DNA from: Toxoplasma gondii ME49
Lineage: Eukaryota; Apicomplexa; Conoidasida; Eucoccidiorida; Sarcocystidae
Assembly (NCBI RefSeq): GCF_000006565.2
Contig: NC_031476.1
Span: 1,326,458 to 1,390,457 of the forward strand
DNA: 64,000 nucleotides
Direction of reading: 5' to 3'
The position numbers and the translations under genes were made by a program. The notes under the pieces are model-generated. The model ran no database searches. It was not told where the DNA came from and saw nothing but the letters and a program-made list of their open reading frames with translations. Positions 37,801 through 50,168 of this stretch are shown piece after piece; position 1 is the first letter of the stretch, and the number at the start of each line of letters is the position of its first letter.

Positions 37801-40800
37801 ATTTGCTGGTTGACCCTACTCCTCTACGAAAGGAAATGGAGGCGCGGCAACGCAGGCGACAGCGTCTGTCTCTTCTCCAGAGCCTTGCGGCTTCTCCCCT
37901 CTCTCCGCAGGCTCAGCATGCGCTCCATGTCTCACGACAGAGCGACTCGACAAACACAGCGACAGATGCGGGAGAGGAAACCGAGACTCCAGGAGACAGC
38001 GAGACAGAGTGTGAAGCCGTCGACCCAGTACCCCCAGACGTCAGAGTTAGTCCCCCGCATTCCGGCGTCTTGCCTTCGCGAGAAATGCATATCGAGTTAC
38101 ACACATGCGGGTATATATATGTAGCTGTCCACTTATGCATATCTGTCTCTGTGTATCTATCGATATTTAGTCCACCTACCTGTCTGTGTCTACTTATTCA
38201 TGCCCAACTATGTATGTATCTATATATATATATATATATACATACATTTACGGGTGAATGTCTCAGTGCGCGTTTACTTGGAAGCCTTTCTCTTTGTGTT
38301 TTCAAATGTCTTGATAAGCAAATGCATGCAGAAAGGAAGGGAGTGAAGGCGTTTCGTGGGCGTCTATCCAAACGCTGGCGTATGCGCGCATATTCCGGCC
38401 CGAGGAGATCGAGGCAGATGTGTGTATAGTTGCACATGCGCTAAGAAAACAACAGCGTTTTTACTTCATCCTCCGCGACCTCTGCATCCTTGAATTTGCG
38501 TTCATGTCTTAACATAGCTATATCTCTCCATCTCTGTATATATATATACCTATAAATGCATGCATGTGGATGTATATGCCTGTTCCTGTATTTGTTAATA
38601 ATATGGGTTCACACGCGTGTATGTTTATATACATGTAAACAAAGGTGTATACATATACCTGCTTCCATGTGTGCGTCTACGCATAAATATCTCTCACTAT
38701 ATATATATATATATATACATACATATACATATATACATATATACATATGTATATATATATATATATATATATATGTAGGTATGCATGTATATATGCATAT
38801 GCACACACATTTGAAAGGGGGCCTCTGTTTCGAGTCCGATGCGGTTGCTGTGCGGGTTGCAGTCCGGTTGCATTTTTCGTTTGTGGGCATCTCTGTTCAG
38901 ACGGATTTAGTTGAGCTCGACCGCTTCTGCCCAGGCTTGGGTCCATGGCCCTCGACGGCGGATCTTCAGCGTCTGAACGCGACCTACGATCGTCTTCCAG
39001 GTAGTTGTCTTCCCAGGGAGACATGCCGATTCATTTTGGAGGCCTGGAGTTCCGCTCGTTTCTTCGCGCGCGCCGTCGACGCCGTACCACCGACACTGGG
39101 TTCCCTCCATCTCTCTGTGGCGACGCCTCTGTGTCGGTCGGCAGGTGTACATGTTTGGCCTTACCTCGACGTAGTCTGCGCGCATCTGTCGAGCGACGTC
39201 TGTAGCGCGAGGCGTCGCTCTTTTTCGGTGTCGATTTCTCGTCTGTCTGAGTCACTCGGTGAGGAGCTTCGCGTCCTTCGACAGGCACCTCTGCGTGGAG
39301 GCAGATGCGCCTTTTGTCTCTCCCCAGATGCGCCTTTTGTCTCTCCCCAGATGCACTTCTTGTAGGTGGACATGTGCTCTGTATGTGGATGATTCTCTCT
39401 GGGCCGGGTGTGAACGGGAGGCGCATGAGGAGGAAGGGGAGAACATGGCTGGACGAGGACTGAGAAGCTGGTCTTTGTTCCTGTCGGGTGCTCCCGCCGA
39501 TTCCTCGCAGGCACACTCCACGAAGATACGAACTCGGAGCTCCACTACAGTGCAGAAGTGAAAGTACGTGCGTTTTGATGGGCGCAAAGAGCCACAGGGA
39601 GACTGAAACGAAGGAGCCAGGCGCCGGTTCGAGACGAAGACCCGCAAGATGAGCACTCGGACCGTGCAGCCGAGGAGGGAGCATGGAAAAAGAAGAGACA
39701 GGAGAGGAGAAGGCAGAAGCGAAAGAAGGAGAGGAGTGCGAGAAAAGAGAGGAAAAAAAGACAAGGGAGAGCAGAAGGAAAAGCCGAAAACCGAGGGAGG
39801 GGATTCAGAGAAACGCGCCAGACGCAGCGCGTGAGGCAGGGAGACGGTCGGTCTTCGCATCAAGCGTGATGGTAGCGAGCGTAGTTGACAAGCCAGCAGC
39901 ATTTGTTGCCAAAATGTTCCCAGCAGCATTTGTTGCCAAAATGTTCCAATGTCACGATAGTCGGTTCCGGACACAACGCCGTGGACATACGCGAACTCCT
40001 TGGACGTAGAGGAAAAAAGTGGAGACAGAAAAAAACGCAGAGTGGAGGCGTAGGAGCACTCAACGAAATGCTTGTCTCCGCCGAGCCAGGACGAACGTTG
40101 TGCTTGCGCCCTGTGCTGCCAGGAGACAGTCCTACCAAGAAGCAGAAAGAACGCGCGACGGACAGCGCATGGCGAGTAGCGAAAACAGAGCAAGGAGAGA
40201 GAAAAAAGCCAGTGCTTCGAGTTCCTTCTTGAAACATGATTGACGCTTGTTCTGTTGTGGTGAAAGACATGCGTCGCCGTTTGTGGTTGTCCGGTGCCGT
40301 TTTTCTCTCGCAGACCATTGCAGAAGCGCAACTCGAATTCGAACGCTGGCGACCGCGAATGGGTCTCGATCGTCTCTGTACGTCGTTTCTTCTGTTTTTT
40401 CTTTTCTTTTTTCCGGCGGGTCTCGCCCACCGCCTCCATTTCTGTCTCCTGCGTGTGTCGTCGTTTTCTTCTTTCCTTTCTCTTCTGCAACTCCTCAGTG
40501 CCGCCCTGTCCTTTCTCGCGCTTCCTTTCCTCCCGGGATGAGTCTCTCCTGCAGGCATCTGGAGGGCATGTTTGCTTCCACCGCATCTTTGCGCCTGTCT
40601 CCATTTCAGCTTTAACTCGCTCCCGGCATTGGAAAGTGCTCGGATATGTGTGAACATATGTACCTATGCACATATGTTAGCATAGGTGTAGGTTTGTATG
40701 TTTTTGTGTATGTATGCATGTATACAGGCTCGTATGCATACAGGTATATATCTACATATATATATATATATATATATGTAGAAATACATGCATGTATGAA

Positions 40801-42155
40801 TGTAGGTATATGTGCATGTAGGTTTGTATGTATGCATGGATGTAGGTCTGTAAATAGAGTTCTCGGTCACTATGTAGCTCTCTGTTTTTCTGTCGGTTTG
40901 TGTGCCCTGTATGTATTTACGTAGCAAACTGTATCTGCGGTTATATTTGGAGACGCGTTCGAGGCTTTGCGTATTTTTTGTTTGAGGTTTCTTCCTTTTT
41001 TCTAGACTGGGTTCTCGATGCCGACGAAGAGGCGCAGCTTCCGCCACACTTCCTCAAGCGATATAAGGCCGTCCGGCGCCAGCTGCTGTGAGTTTCGCTG
41101 ACTTTGTCTCTCTCTCTAGCTGCCTGTTTCTCCTAGCCTTCCTTCCTTCTTTGGCATCCCTCTCCCTCTGCCTCTCTCCACAGAAACGCATGCACGCGGG
41201 GAGTGGTACCTTCTTCTACCTGTACCTAAAAAACACAAACGTACATGCATACGTGCATGCATGCATGCATGCATGCTTGTACCTGTCTGTATATGCGCAG
41301 ATGTCCTGGATGGAACGAAATGCGCAGGCGCGCAGTCGTTTGCGCGAATGTGTGAAGCTTTAGGAACTTGCATCTGGTGGAACTTCGGTAGTTCCGCAGC
41401 AGTGTGTGTTTGTGGGGCGCGCGAGGCCGTCACCGGAGGCACTGTCGAGCGTTACTCTTTTTCTCGGTTTCTGCTTCGTTTCTCTGCGCCGTCCGTTTTC
41501 GCATCTCTTCTCTTCCAATATGCTCGAAGCGTTGAAGCCCGGTGGCGTGTGTGTGGCGGATACACACGCATTCTCACTGTGAAGGAGCTCCTTGGAATTC
41601 GAGTTTCGGGAACCAGCGTTGGAGAAGCCGCTTCGCAGCCGGTTTCTGGAGGACGCGCGTTGCTCCGCGAGCGGTGAAATGTGTGAAGGTTGAAGATTGC
41701 TCGGAACTGTTAAAAAACTGGCTGTCAAGAGAGGAGCAGTTCCGTGCTCACGGGAAAGCGAACTGCGTCTCCTGGCGGACGAACTGAGCAGGCAGCCTGG
41801 AGACTCGATTCGTTCGTCAAGCCTTCTTTCCGAGAGTGACTATTTGCTGCTTCTGAACAGGCCTCCGCCTCGTCAACAGTTTGCCCAGTGGCTTGGCGAG
41901 AACTACGTTTCGCCTGATGAGCCTCTTCCAGAGGTCGGCATTCCCGAAGAGGTGAGTGCAGACGCAGTTCGAAATCGTGGACTCGGAGTTCTGGCTGCAT
42001 GCGCAGAAGCAGAAAATATGAAGAACCTTCAGGACACAATCAAAATCGGCCGCAGACGCCACCCAGCCGCCTCTCCAGGCGCGAAGGCACGGAGTCAGAC
42101 ACTTCTCATCTCGAATTTTTGCACATATATATATTTATATATATGTATATTTATA

Positions 42156-42188
<33 letters not shown>

Positions 42189-43203
42189 ATATATTTATAT
42201 ATATATTTATATATATATTTATATATATATATATATAATATGCATGCATACATATATAGGTACACACATAGGTATATGCATATGCATATATGGGTACCTT
42301 AATGCGTACGAAAGCAGATACACTTCTGCACACGGGCGCCTCTACATGACAGTCTATGTATTCACGTAATGTGTATGGTATATAGTATGTATATATATAT
42401 ATATATTCATCTGGGATATGTATCAAGTATGTAGTATATATACTCTATGCATATACACGTGCATGTGTATGTCCAGGTGAACCGGAAGGGAGACTGGAGA
42501 TGGAATTCGTGCTCAGCGTGTAGAGTTTCTTGCTCTTTGGACGCGTTTCAGCTTCTGCACTGTTGCGTTCGGACGTTTGATGTTCAGGAGGAAGAGTCCA
42601 CAATTGCACCCGGCATGCTGAGATTCATGGAAAGTTCCTACACGTACACCCCACCTCTCTCGCCAATCGACGGAGAGGTGGACATGGTGAGCAGCTGTTG
42701 TGTCGCTGAGTCGACTTTTCCTTTCCCTGGAAACGTCTTTTCCACGACAGAATCGAGTCCGCCGCCTGGGATGTACACTGGCCGCCCACACTCTGCTTCT
42801 CAACTGTCGCTGAAACGCAAACCTCTGGAAATCTGCACTGTGGAAAGGCGCCGTTCTGTCGACCCCGCTCGGCGATTCGCAACTCGTGTGTCAAGTCCTT
42901 GTGCCAGCGGATCCGCGATCCAAACTGTACTGCTCAAATCGAAGAGACAGAGTTGGCCGACATGCTCGGCGTTCAAGGAGGGTCCAGGACCTATACACAT
43001 ACATGCACACATCTATGCAAATATATATATATATATATATATTAATATTATATATATATATATTAATATTATATATATATATATATATATATTTGCATAG
43101 ATGTGTATCTGTCTTGATGGGCAACTTTTTGGCCTATGTAGGTCTGCACAAACTCGCATACACGCGCGTGTATTTACATGTGTCTACATGTAGTCACATG
43201 TCT

Positions 43204-43260
<57 letters not shown>

Positions 43261-46200
43261 TGTGGTTGTACAAAGGGACTGGCGGTGATTTCTTCGCTGT
43301 GCATGTTTGATTGTCTCGCCTGTCTTCTCCGTTTCCCCTGCGGTCTCCCTTGTGTGACTTTGTGTGACTGCGCTCACGCGGTTTCGTCTTTGCATGCATT
43401 TGCGCCTGGTTCCCCTTTGGCTGCGCTGCTCTTCAGTACGACGACCCTCCTGACGCTCCGTGGCGTCGCCGCGTCGAGAGTAAAATCAGGTTCGCACACA
43501 GAGAGGAAGTCGACCGAAAGACAGTGAAGAGCTCGGGAGATAACAAGGGAGAGAACACAAAAGAGAATCAAAGGGACGGAGATATTAAGGTAGAGCAAAA
43601 GATCCTGCGAGACGAGGCAGGAGAGAACCTGCACGCGAGTGTGGAAACGAACCGCTGCGCGTTTTCCTTTGTCGGTGCGTCTGTTCCACCCTTTTTACAA
43701 TTTCTGGTCTTGTTCTCTTCCTGTTGCATCTCGTTTCTCGCCTTCTCCCTGCGCCTCTTGCCATCGCAAGCTCTCTCTGTCTGCATGGTGTGCGCTCTCT
43801 CTTTGTCTCACGAGCTGAGACGCTTCGTTTACGTACTTCATAAGTCGTCGAGAGAAGCGTCTGCTCGTGCGAGCTGAATTCTAAGAGCCCCCCTGGAGAG
43901 GAAACGCCATCCGAACATTCCGACGGAGGTGGTACACCGGAGGCATGTCTCTGTTTATTGAGATCGGTTTTTTCGTTGATTCCTTAAACTCCCCGCAGCA
44001 GTGGACTATGCCTACACCGTCAAACAAGGCGAGCATCATCTACTGTGCGTGACCAGGAGATACGGCTCATTTACCTGTCTCCAGAGGTGTGGGGTACGAG
44101 GGGACAAACGCCGATTGTTGCCGGATGTTGAGTCCTCTGAGCTGTGCATCTTTCTGTCTGTCGCTCTTCCCGTATTTGGCGACCTGTCCGTTTGTGTCTC
44201 GTCTCTCGCCTCCTTTTCGAGTGCGTTGCTCTTCTTCTCGTTGTGGCGCCGTCGACTTCTTGGCGCGCCCTCTCGCCTTTTTTCCGCTTCTCAGACGCGC
44301 CGTCGAGTGGGGATTTCCCGAGCGCGTCAGGCCGTACCGGACAGGCTTCACGACTTACGACATCAGCTGGTACGCCGGCACTCTGGACGTTGTGGTGATG
44401 ATTCTTCCGGGACCGTCTCCGCCCGCGGCCAAGCTGCTTTCTCTCCAAGATCTGAAACGGTTCAGACAACTCATTGGTGAGTGCGGTCACCCGTCGCCGT
44501 TTCCTGCGACTTCGGTGGCGTCAAAGTTGATGCACACGGGGGGGTGGACGCTTTGGAGGCGAGTCGCGCGGCCTGGACCGATCGACGAGGCTCTTGGTCT
44601 CGTGAACGCTGCCTGCGCTCTGGGGAGATTCTTCGGAGACTAGAAACCACAGAACCTCGCTCCTTCGCTGTGTCTTCTGCCCCCTGGCTAACACCGACGC
44701 GAGCGTAGGCCTTCTGCGTTTCCACGAGGTCCGAGGCGTTGCACGGCTGGATGTGCGACATTTCCTGGCGTTCCTCTTGCTTGCGCTTCAGGAGATATGC
44801 TGGACGAACTGGAGGACAAAGAGCAACTCTACGTGACGAGGAACCACCAGATTGTCGTTTCCTCCCTCCCCCTTGGAGCGGAACGAAGGCTTCTTTGCTG
44901 CCGCAAGGACTTCAACCTCTTTGCGGGTATCTGTCCACACAGACGCACAGAACTCCCCATAGCGAACGCGTCCATCGACAGCTTTCTCGGATAGCGACAG
45001 ACTCGGAAAACGGAGTGAAACGCAGACGTCTCGTGCTGCGGTCGTCGGAGGTGCCGATACGACCGCCGGTGCTTGTTTGGGTCGATTCTTGTCTGTTTTA
45101 TTCTTCGGCGTCTACGCAGGGAGCCTCTCGTGCCCTGCGGCCGCTGACTTGTTCTCTCTGCGTCTCTCAGAGCATGTCTTAGGATGTCCTTTCTGACCCT
45201 GCGTCTTCCTAGCCACCTGCCTCCACTGGGTCCTCCCATAGACCTCTGCGTACATCTGCCATGACCTTCGTGTATACCTATCCACACAAATACAGGTATC
45301 TATCTGCATGGATAGAGGAACGGAGCGCCACAGTCACCTGAGACCTATTTCCAGCACACGGGCTCTTACTTCTTATATATATATATATATACATATACGT
45401 CTATGCATATATGTAGTCGCTATATATATATATATATAGTATATTAAAAACTAGCGTGGTGACCGTATTGATTTGGAGCACACAGGTCCCTGCCCGCTCC
45501 ATCGATCGATGTGTGTTTGTATCTGCAAAGTGTATTTCCGTTCGGAAGGGTATGGATATCTTCGAGATGTTTTTTCCGATGCATTCGCTGCAGGCTCAGA
45601 GTGTACCTTCATGTTTGATCGCCAGGCGTCGGCTGTCCTCAACTCACTTTCTGAGGAGACAGCGGCTCTGCTGTTGGAGGAGTGTGCAGAAACCGTCGCT
45701 GCTGCCCGCCGAAGTAAGGCGTTCTTTCTTGCGGGGATCCTTTTCTCATTGTCTTCTTCCCTTTTTTGTCTTGTTTCCTTCTTTTTGGGTATCCGCTTCT
45801 CGACGAGAGCAGCAAGGCTGTGGGGTGCGAGTTCCTGGGGGCGGAGCCTTGGAGCTTCTCGCTCCCGCGCTACCATCGCTGAACATCTGTGGCGCCTGCA
45901 TCCTGAACGGATGCTAAACGCCGACTGTGGGGGACTTCTTCAACTAGCTCGTGGAAGGTAGAACATCCAGACGAAACGCCTTTTGGCTGGTGTAGGCGTT
46001 TCGCTCGAAGCTTCCCTTGCCCCATTCCTGTCTCGAACCTCCGGAACGCGTCGTTCGCTTTCAAAGGATTCGAATTCGCCACTGCCGTAAAGTGCACAGT
46101 ATGCGAGAGGGTGTGCATGTAGTCCTCCGCATGGCGCTGGAATCTCTCTTCGCAGGTCTCCTCCCGCATGAAAAGGCGCTCCTCTCTGAGGACTTGGCTC

Positions 46201-48269
46201 TCGAGAAGTCCGAAGCTGCCGCAAAGGTAAAGACGCTCCGCGAACTGCGTGCAGCCGTCGCAGCCTCTGCGCGCCACAGGGTCCGACAGGCGAGAGACGG
46301 AGCTCAGGGAGTCAGCGAAGCGACAGGCGGCGGAGACATCGGAGAAGCCGGCGGAGACATCGGAGAAGCCGGCGGCGAGTCGGTGGCGACTTTTCTACGG
46401 CGAAAGGGTGAAATTCTTCAAGGGCATCTTCTGGGGTCTCCGAATCCCTCCGTGATGGCTCTTGCCACAGGCGGCAGGGTGTGCTACGTTTCTCACGAAC
46501 ATGTCAAAAAGGTAAGGCGAAATCACCTCCAAAGAGGCCTTGTCCGGAGATAAGCCTTCGCAGGCAAGCTTTCAGGCAGTGTGCGTAACGTAAAGACCTC
46601 ACGACGAGTTCAGGGGAGCGGTTCCGAAGATCGAATCGAATAATAACTGCGTCAATGCAGACCAGGAAGGTGACGCGCATTCGTAGATTCGTCCACGCAA
46701 ACATCTGTTGTGGAGGTCGAATGTCGAGAATCTTTTTAAGCCATTCGTCTCTTTCCAGCCTCTGCGTCATTCCTCGTGACGAATGGAAATGCTCGACAGG
46801 CCAAGAGATGCTTAGGTACCGGCGCAGCGTCCCGGTCGCCTACCCTTGTGCAACGCACAGAGGCAGAGAAGAAAGGGCAGGGGAGAGATCTATAAAGATC
46901 TAAAGATGCAGAAAACTCAACAGAGAACAGTGACCCCGAGGCTCTCTCTCTTCCTTCGTTGGTGTCGTCGAGGCTGGGCTGTTTTCCTTGTTTTGCTTGT
47001 TTTGCCTCACATTTCCTCTCTTCTTCCGACGTCTCGCATTTCTCCCCTTCACGTAGCGCAGAACACCGGGAAGCCACAAAACCGCAGACGCTCTCTTTGT
47101 CCACCACTCAGCTACAGTTCTGCCGAGGGCCGCTAGCAAGGCGGAATCCAAACCAGCGGGTGTGGGATACATTTCCAGTGCTGCAGATGAGAGTACAGCT
47201 GTTGCCGCTTTCTCGCTTTCACCCATGCGATTTCTTCTTTCCTTGGGAGCCCCGCGACAGACGTCCCGATCTGCATGCATCCTCCCCCGGCTTTTTTCTC
47301 TTCTTTGATCGTCCCTGGTGAAAACAAACCCAACACTTGAAGCTAAATTTAGAAATGCATAGCCGCACGGACGCATATATATATATATATATACATATGT
47401 AAGGTATAAATATATATATGTATATGTATATATATATATATGTAAGATATACATATATATATACGTATATACGTATGTATGTATGCACGTAAGATGAATG
47501 CATGTGGAGTAGATAGATCTAGATATTTGTATGGGTGAATATCTGTAGGTACATTTGTTTGTTATCTTCATTGGAAGAGATTTAAAGTATCTGTGAGCAC
47601 GAGTTGGCCTACTGGTTTAGATCTCGAGTTTGTGCTGCCGTATTGAGGTTCGACTGTCTTAGCTGAGCGTAGATACGGCGGTCCCAAGGCTGTAGATGCA
47701 GAACCGCCTGCACAATCGTTTTTCGTCAGATTGGTTCTCCTTCTTTTGTAGATGGACGAACGGAAGGCTCACGTCCACAGTAGCACTGGGAAGAAGGCTC
47801 CGAGAGCGAATGCAACGATTTGTGTCGTCTCGTTTTTTCTATCTAGGTTTACCGCACAGCTCCCGTGGTCTCCCCTTGGGTCTCGCGCGCGCGCTTCCCC
47901 ACTGCGGCGGCTGATTGTTCGCTGCGTTCCTCCTTTGAGTCTTCGAAGCCGGCGAGAGAAAAGGCGACTGCTCTGTCTCAGCCCCGAGAGCTCGACGAAG
48001 CGACGCCGGACGCCGGGCGCCGCGCCTCCGACGAAGACGAAGAAGACGAGACAGAAGACGTTGAAGACTCTCCCGATCTCTTCAAGGCCGGGAGGGTGGA
48101 ACATCTGCAGCGCGATGACGACGACGAATTTTTCATGGGAGAAGAAGAACAGGGGGAGGACGAAGATGAGACCCCTCTGTACGAGCGCCCTGCTGGCAGT
48201 GTGCAAGACTCATTTGAGGAAACAGACTTCGATGCATACGAAGGAAGTGAGGGGGACATGGACGCTTAG
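34812..48269 (+). CDS. Multi-exon protein with a RimP-like region (candidate organellar ribosome maturation factor)
   Basis: Sixteen exons close in phase to 840 residues: 34812-34947, 35330-35458, 36169-36229, 37775-38045, 38901-39000, 40324-40377, 41006-41087, 41861-41951, 42588-42686, 43437-43674, 43999-44044, 44295-44476, 44792-44926, 45594-45713, 46156-46511, 47847-48269. Residues about 435-545 read [11 protein letters not shown], then an amphipathic [21 protein letters not shown], then [15 protein letters not shown]...DFNLFAG. This matches the order of the RimP N-terminal domain (strand, helix, VSSPG-R-L, DF..F.G), and more closely the plant-type SSPGAER form. RimP assists 30S subunit assembly in bacteria. 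The N-terminus [14 protein letters not shown]...SRGFSS could be a mitochondrial presequence. The C-terminus (about 750-840) is very acidic, and exon 15 carries GGDIGEA repeats. Exons 2 and 3 are the least certain: exon 2 also reads well in another frame, and exon 5 could run on to 39164 or 39257. The gene is likely real; the function is inference. Confidence 0.7.
38690..38810. repeat. (TACA)n/(TA)n microsatellite, intronic
   Basis: It lies just upstream of the exon at 38901-39000 of the RimP-like gene. Related runs occur in the same intron at about 38220-38245 and 38535-38550. Confidence 0.85.
39303..39354. repeat. 23-base tandem repeat, intronic
   Basis: Two perfect copies of agatgcgccttttgtctctcccc (shown here as its 23 bases in one unit) are followed by the first six bases of a third copy. 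They lie between the RimP-like gene exons ending at 39000 and starting at 40324. Confidence 0.9.
39894..39947. repeat. Perfect 27-base direct duplication, intronic
   Basis: The unit beginning cagcagcatttgttgccaaa occurs twice head-to-tail without mismatch (39894-39920 and 39921-39947), which suggests a recent duplication. Confidence 0.95.
41255..41277. repeat. (GCAT)n run, tandem TGCATGC words
   Basis: Five GCAT units in a row overlap several copies of TGCATGCA, a word known from apicomplexan promoters as an AP2-factor site. Here it is intronic and may be only a simple repeat. Confidence 0.8.
42120..42245. repeat. Long (TA)n/(TTTATA)n microsatellite, intronic
   Basis: About 120 bases of TA with interspersed TTTATA units lie in the intron between the RimP-like gene exons ending at 41951 and starting at 42588. 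Confidence 0.9.
43007..43106. repeat. Hairpin-forming inverted repeat around an AT palindrome
   Basis: The left arm acacatctatgcaa (43007-43020) is the exact reverse complement of the right arm ttgcatagatgtgt (43093-43106). The 72 bases between are entirely A/T and nearly self-complementary, with two attaatatta blocks. The whole could fold into a hairpin or cruciform of close to 50 bp. It lies in the intron between the exons ending at 42686 and starting at 43437. Confidence 0.9.
43206..43257. repeat. Perfect (AT)n run of about 50 bases
   Basis: Uninterrupted AT dinucleotides lie about 100 bases downstream of the inverted repeat, in the same intron. Confidence 0.95.
45375..45440. repeat. Two (TA)n runs, intronic
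   Basis: Runs at about 45376-45396 and 45422-45443 precede the exon at 45594-45713. Confidence 0.85.
47374..47482. repeat. (TA)n/(TATG)n microsatellite, intronic
   Basis: It lies in the last intron of the RimP-like gene, upstream of the terminal exon at 47847. Confidence 0.85.
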
Positions 48270-50134
48270 GGAGAGTCCGAGAGAAGGGCGAGAGGAAATG
48301 AGTCTTTGTGGAAGACGAAAAGAAGGGAAGGTGGAGAGAGCAACAGGAAGAGAGGCAGACGGGTGCTCTGGTTCCGGCAACAGGCTCTTGTGAAGAAGAC
48401 AAGAAACGAACAGGGGGGCGAGGTGACGGGAGTTCACTTGCTTCAATTTTTCCTGACCATTTTCTTGTCAACTCCCGGCACCACATACACTTGCGATTTA
48501 TCAAATTGTTCAACACTGCTGTAGAAATCAAGAAACCAAAACACAGACATGGTCTGCCCACTCCCAGTCTGCACGCATCGCACTCCACTGCAACAGAGCT
48601 AGTCAATACAGCGTTGACCTGTCTGTTTCTTTCGAAGCTCAGAACAGAGCCATCTAGAAAAAATGTATAAAGAACAAACGCGCTTCTTGTTGCACTACCT
48701 AGTAGTCATTCTCTACTTTTTCAAAGGCAACAGGAAATGCTGAACATTTTGACAGGACATGCACTGGTACAGGTCACGACAGATTCAGCGATAGAACCCC
48801 CCGTGGAAGGCATGTTGACAGACTCATATCTCTTGAAAGATGTCTCGAGAGATTCATATATTCTTTTTTTTTAATGATGTTTCGTGAAATTGATGTATCG
48901 TGAACGGCTTTATGTGAACGACGTTTCAGAAGACTATTATCTCTTGAAAGATGTTTCGAGGGATTCATATAGCTTGAAGGAATTACCGAAGTTCGGCGCA
49001 GCGGCCCGGATTGGATACCCAGGGAGTGGCGCTCCCAGAAACATGAATGCGACCCTACTGTGGAAGGCTTCGTCTCTCTTCGCTGATGAGTTCTCAAAAA
49101 AGCTGGAACTCTTTGTAAGGTAAAATGTATATATATTCATATACTATATATATATATATATATGTACATCTGGATGTAGTTTTGTGTGTATCTATATGCG
49201 TGTATCTGTTTACATGTATACATGTTTACTTCTTTCTTCTTTCTTGCATCAAGACGAGACCCGGATACGATCGAAAGTTACAGAAGCCTCGTGGAAAGGC
49301 CCTTTCCCGTCAACGAGCTTCCCATGAGGTCGAAACGCTTTACAAGAATGAAACCTACAAAGACATGCTCAGGATTCTTTCAATTTCCAGAACGTTTGCT
49401 CGACGCGCGAGTCCGAGCCACAAAATTGGACCTTCGAATTAAAAAGCAGGTTGCATTTTTAACGCAAATTCAGCTTCGAACTATTGGAGGGAAAATAGTT
49501 TTCTCTGGGTAGGTCCACGCGGTGGACTCGCCCTGCGCATGGAAGCTGCGTGAGTGGAGCTCTCCTGTCCGCAAAAGCTCGTCTGTCTCTAAGCGTTCTA
49601 ACTGGATTTCTGTGTCACAGGACTTCCGCCTGTAGATCGCCGTGTAGCATCTGTGACCTAGGACGCCTCGCTTTTGCGCGGCGGAAGAAGCTTTTGAGGG
49701 AAAAAAGCAGCGCGAGCAATGCATGCGCGCGCGTTTTCTGGGGAACGCGGCGACCACCAGAGAGATGTGGAAAAAGAACGCATGCACGTGGGCTTCGCGG
49801 AGGGCACATGGCGGGTCCGAAAATCCCTGGTTTTTGTGCGAGATAAAACGAACTCTGCATGCGCCGTGGACACAGCGGAGCGACAGTCGTGCATGCACTC
49901 GAAAGAAACAGACTGCCAGGTGGTATTGGAGCGCCCTTTCTTCCACGACTCCCGATTGACAAACACAAAAACACCAACAGACGGAAGACGGGTGAAGCGT
50001 CGGAAGACGGACTTTGGATGCCGCCAAACAAACACACATATGCATGCGTATGTGCCCCGCTACGCATACGTGGAGTTGAATAATATATACATATATATAT
50101 ATACATATATATACATATATATACATATATATAC

Positions 50135-50168
<34 letters not shown>

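Noticed and set aside
39001..39365. Continuation of the exon 38901-39000 frame ([15 protein letters not shown]...)
   Set aside because: Open to 39365 and partly protein-like, but splicing at 39000 to 40324 gives a smoother join (YDRLP to EAQLEFERW). Kept only as an alternative, because donors at 39164 and 39257 share the same phase.
39252..40673. 473-codon open frame on the - strand
   Set aside because: Arg/Lys/Ser/Leu-rich throughout, crosses tandem repeats and an exon of the + strand gene, and has no domain or splice support.
47590..47665. Possible tRNA gene (A-box-like tggcctactgg, B-box-like ggttcgactgt)
   Set aside because: The T-arm and acceptor stem do not pair, and it lies in the last intron of the RimP-like gene; the box matches are probably chance.
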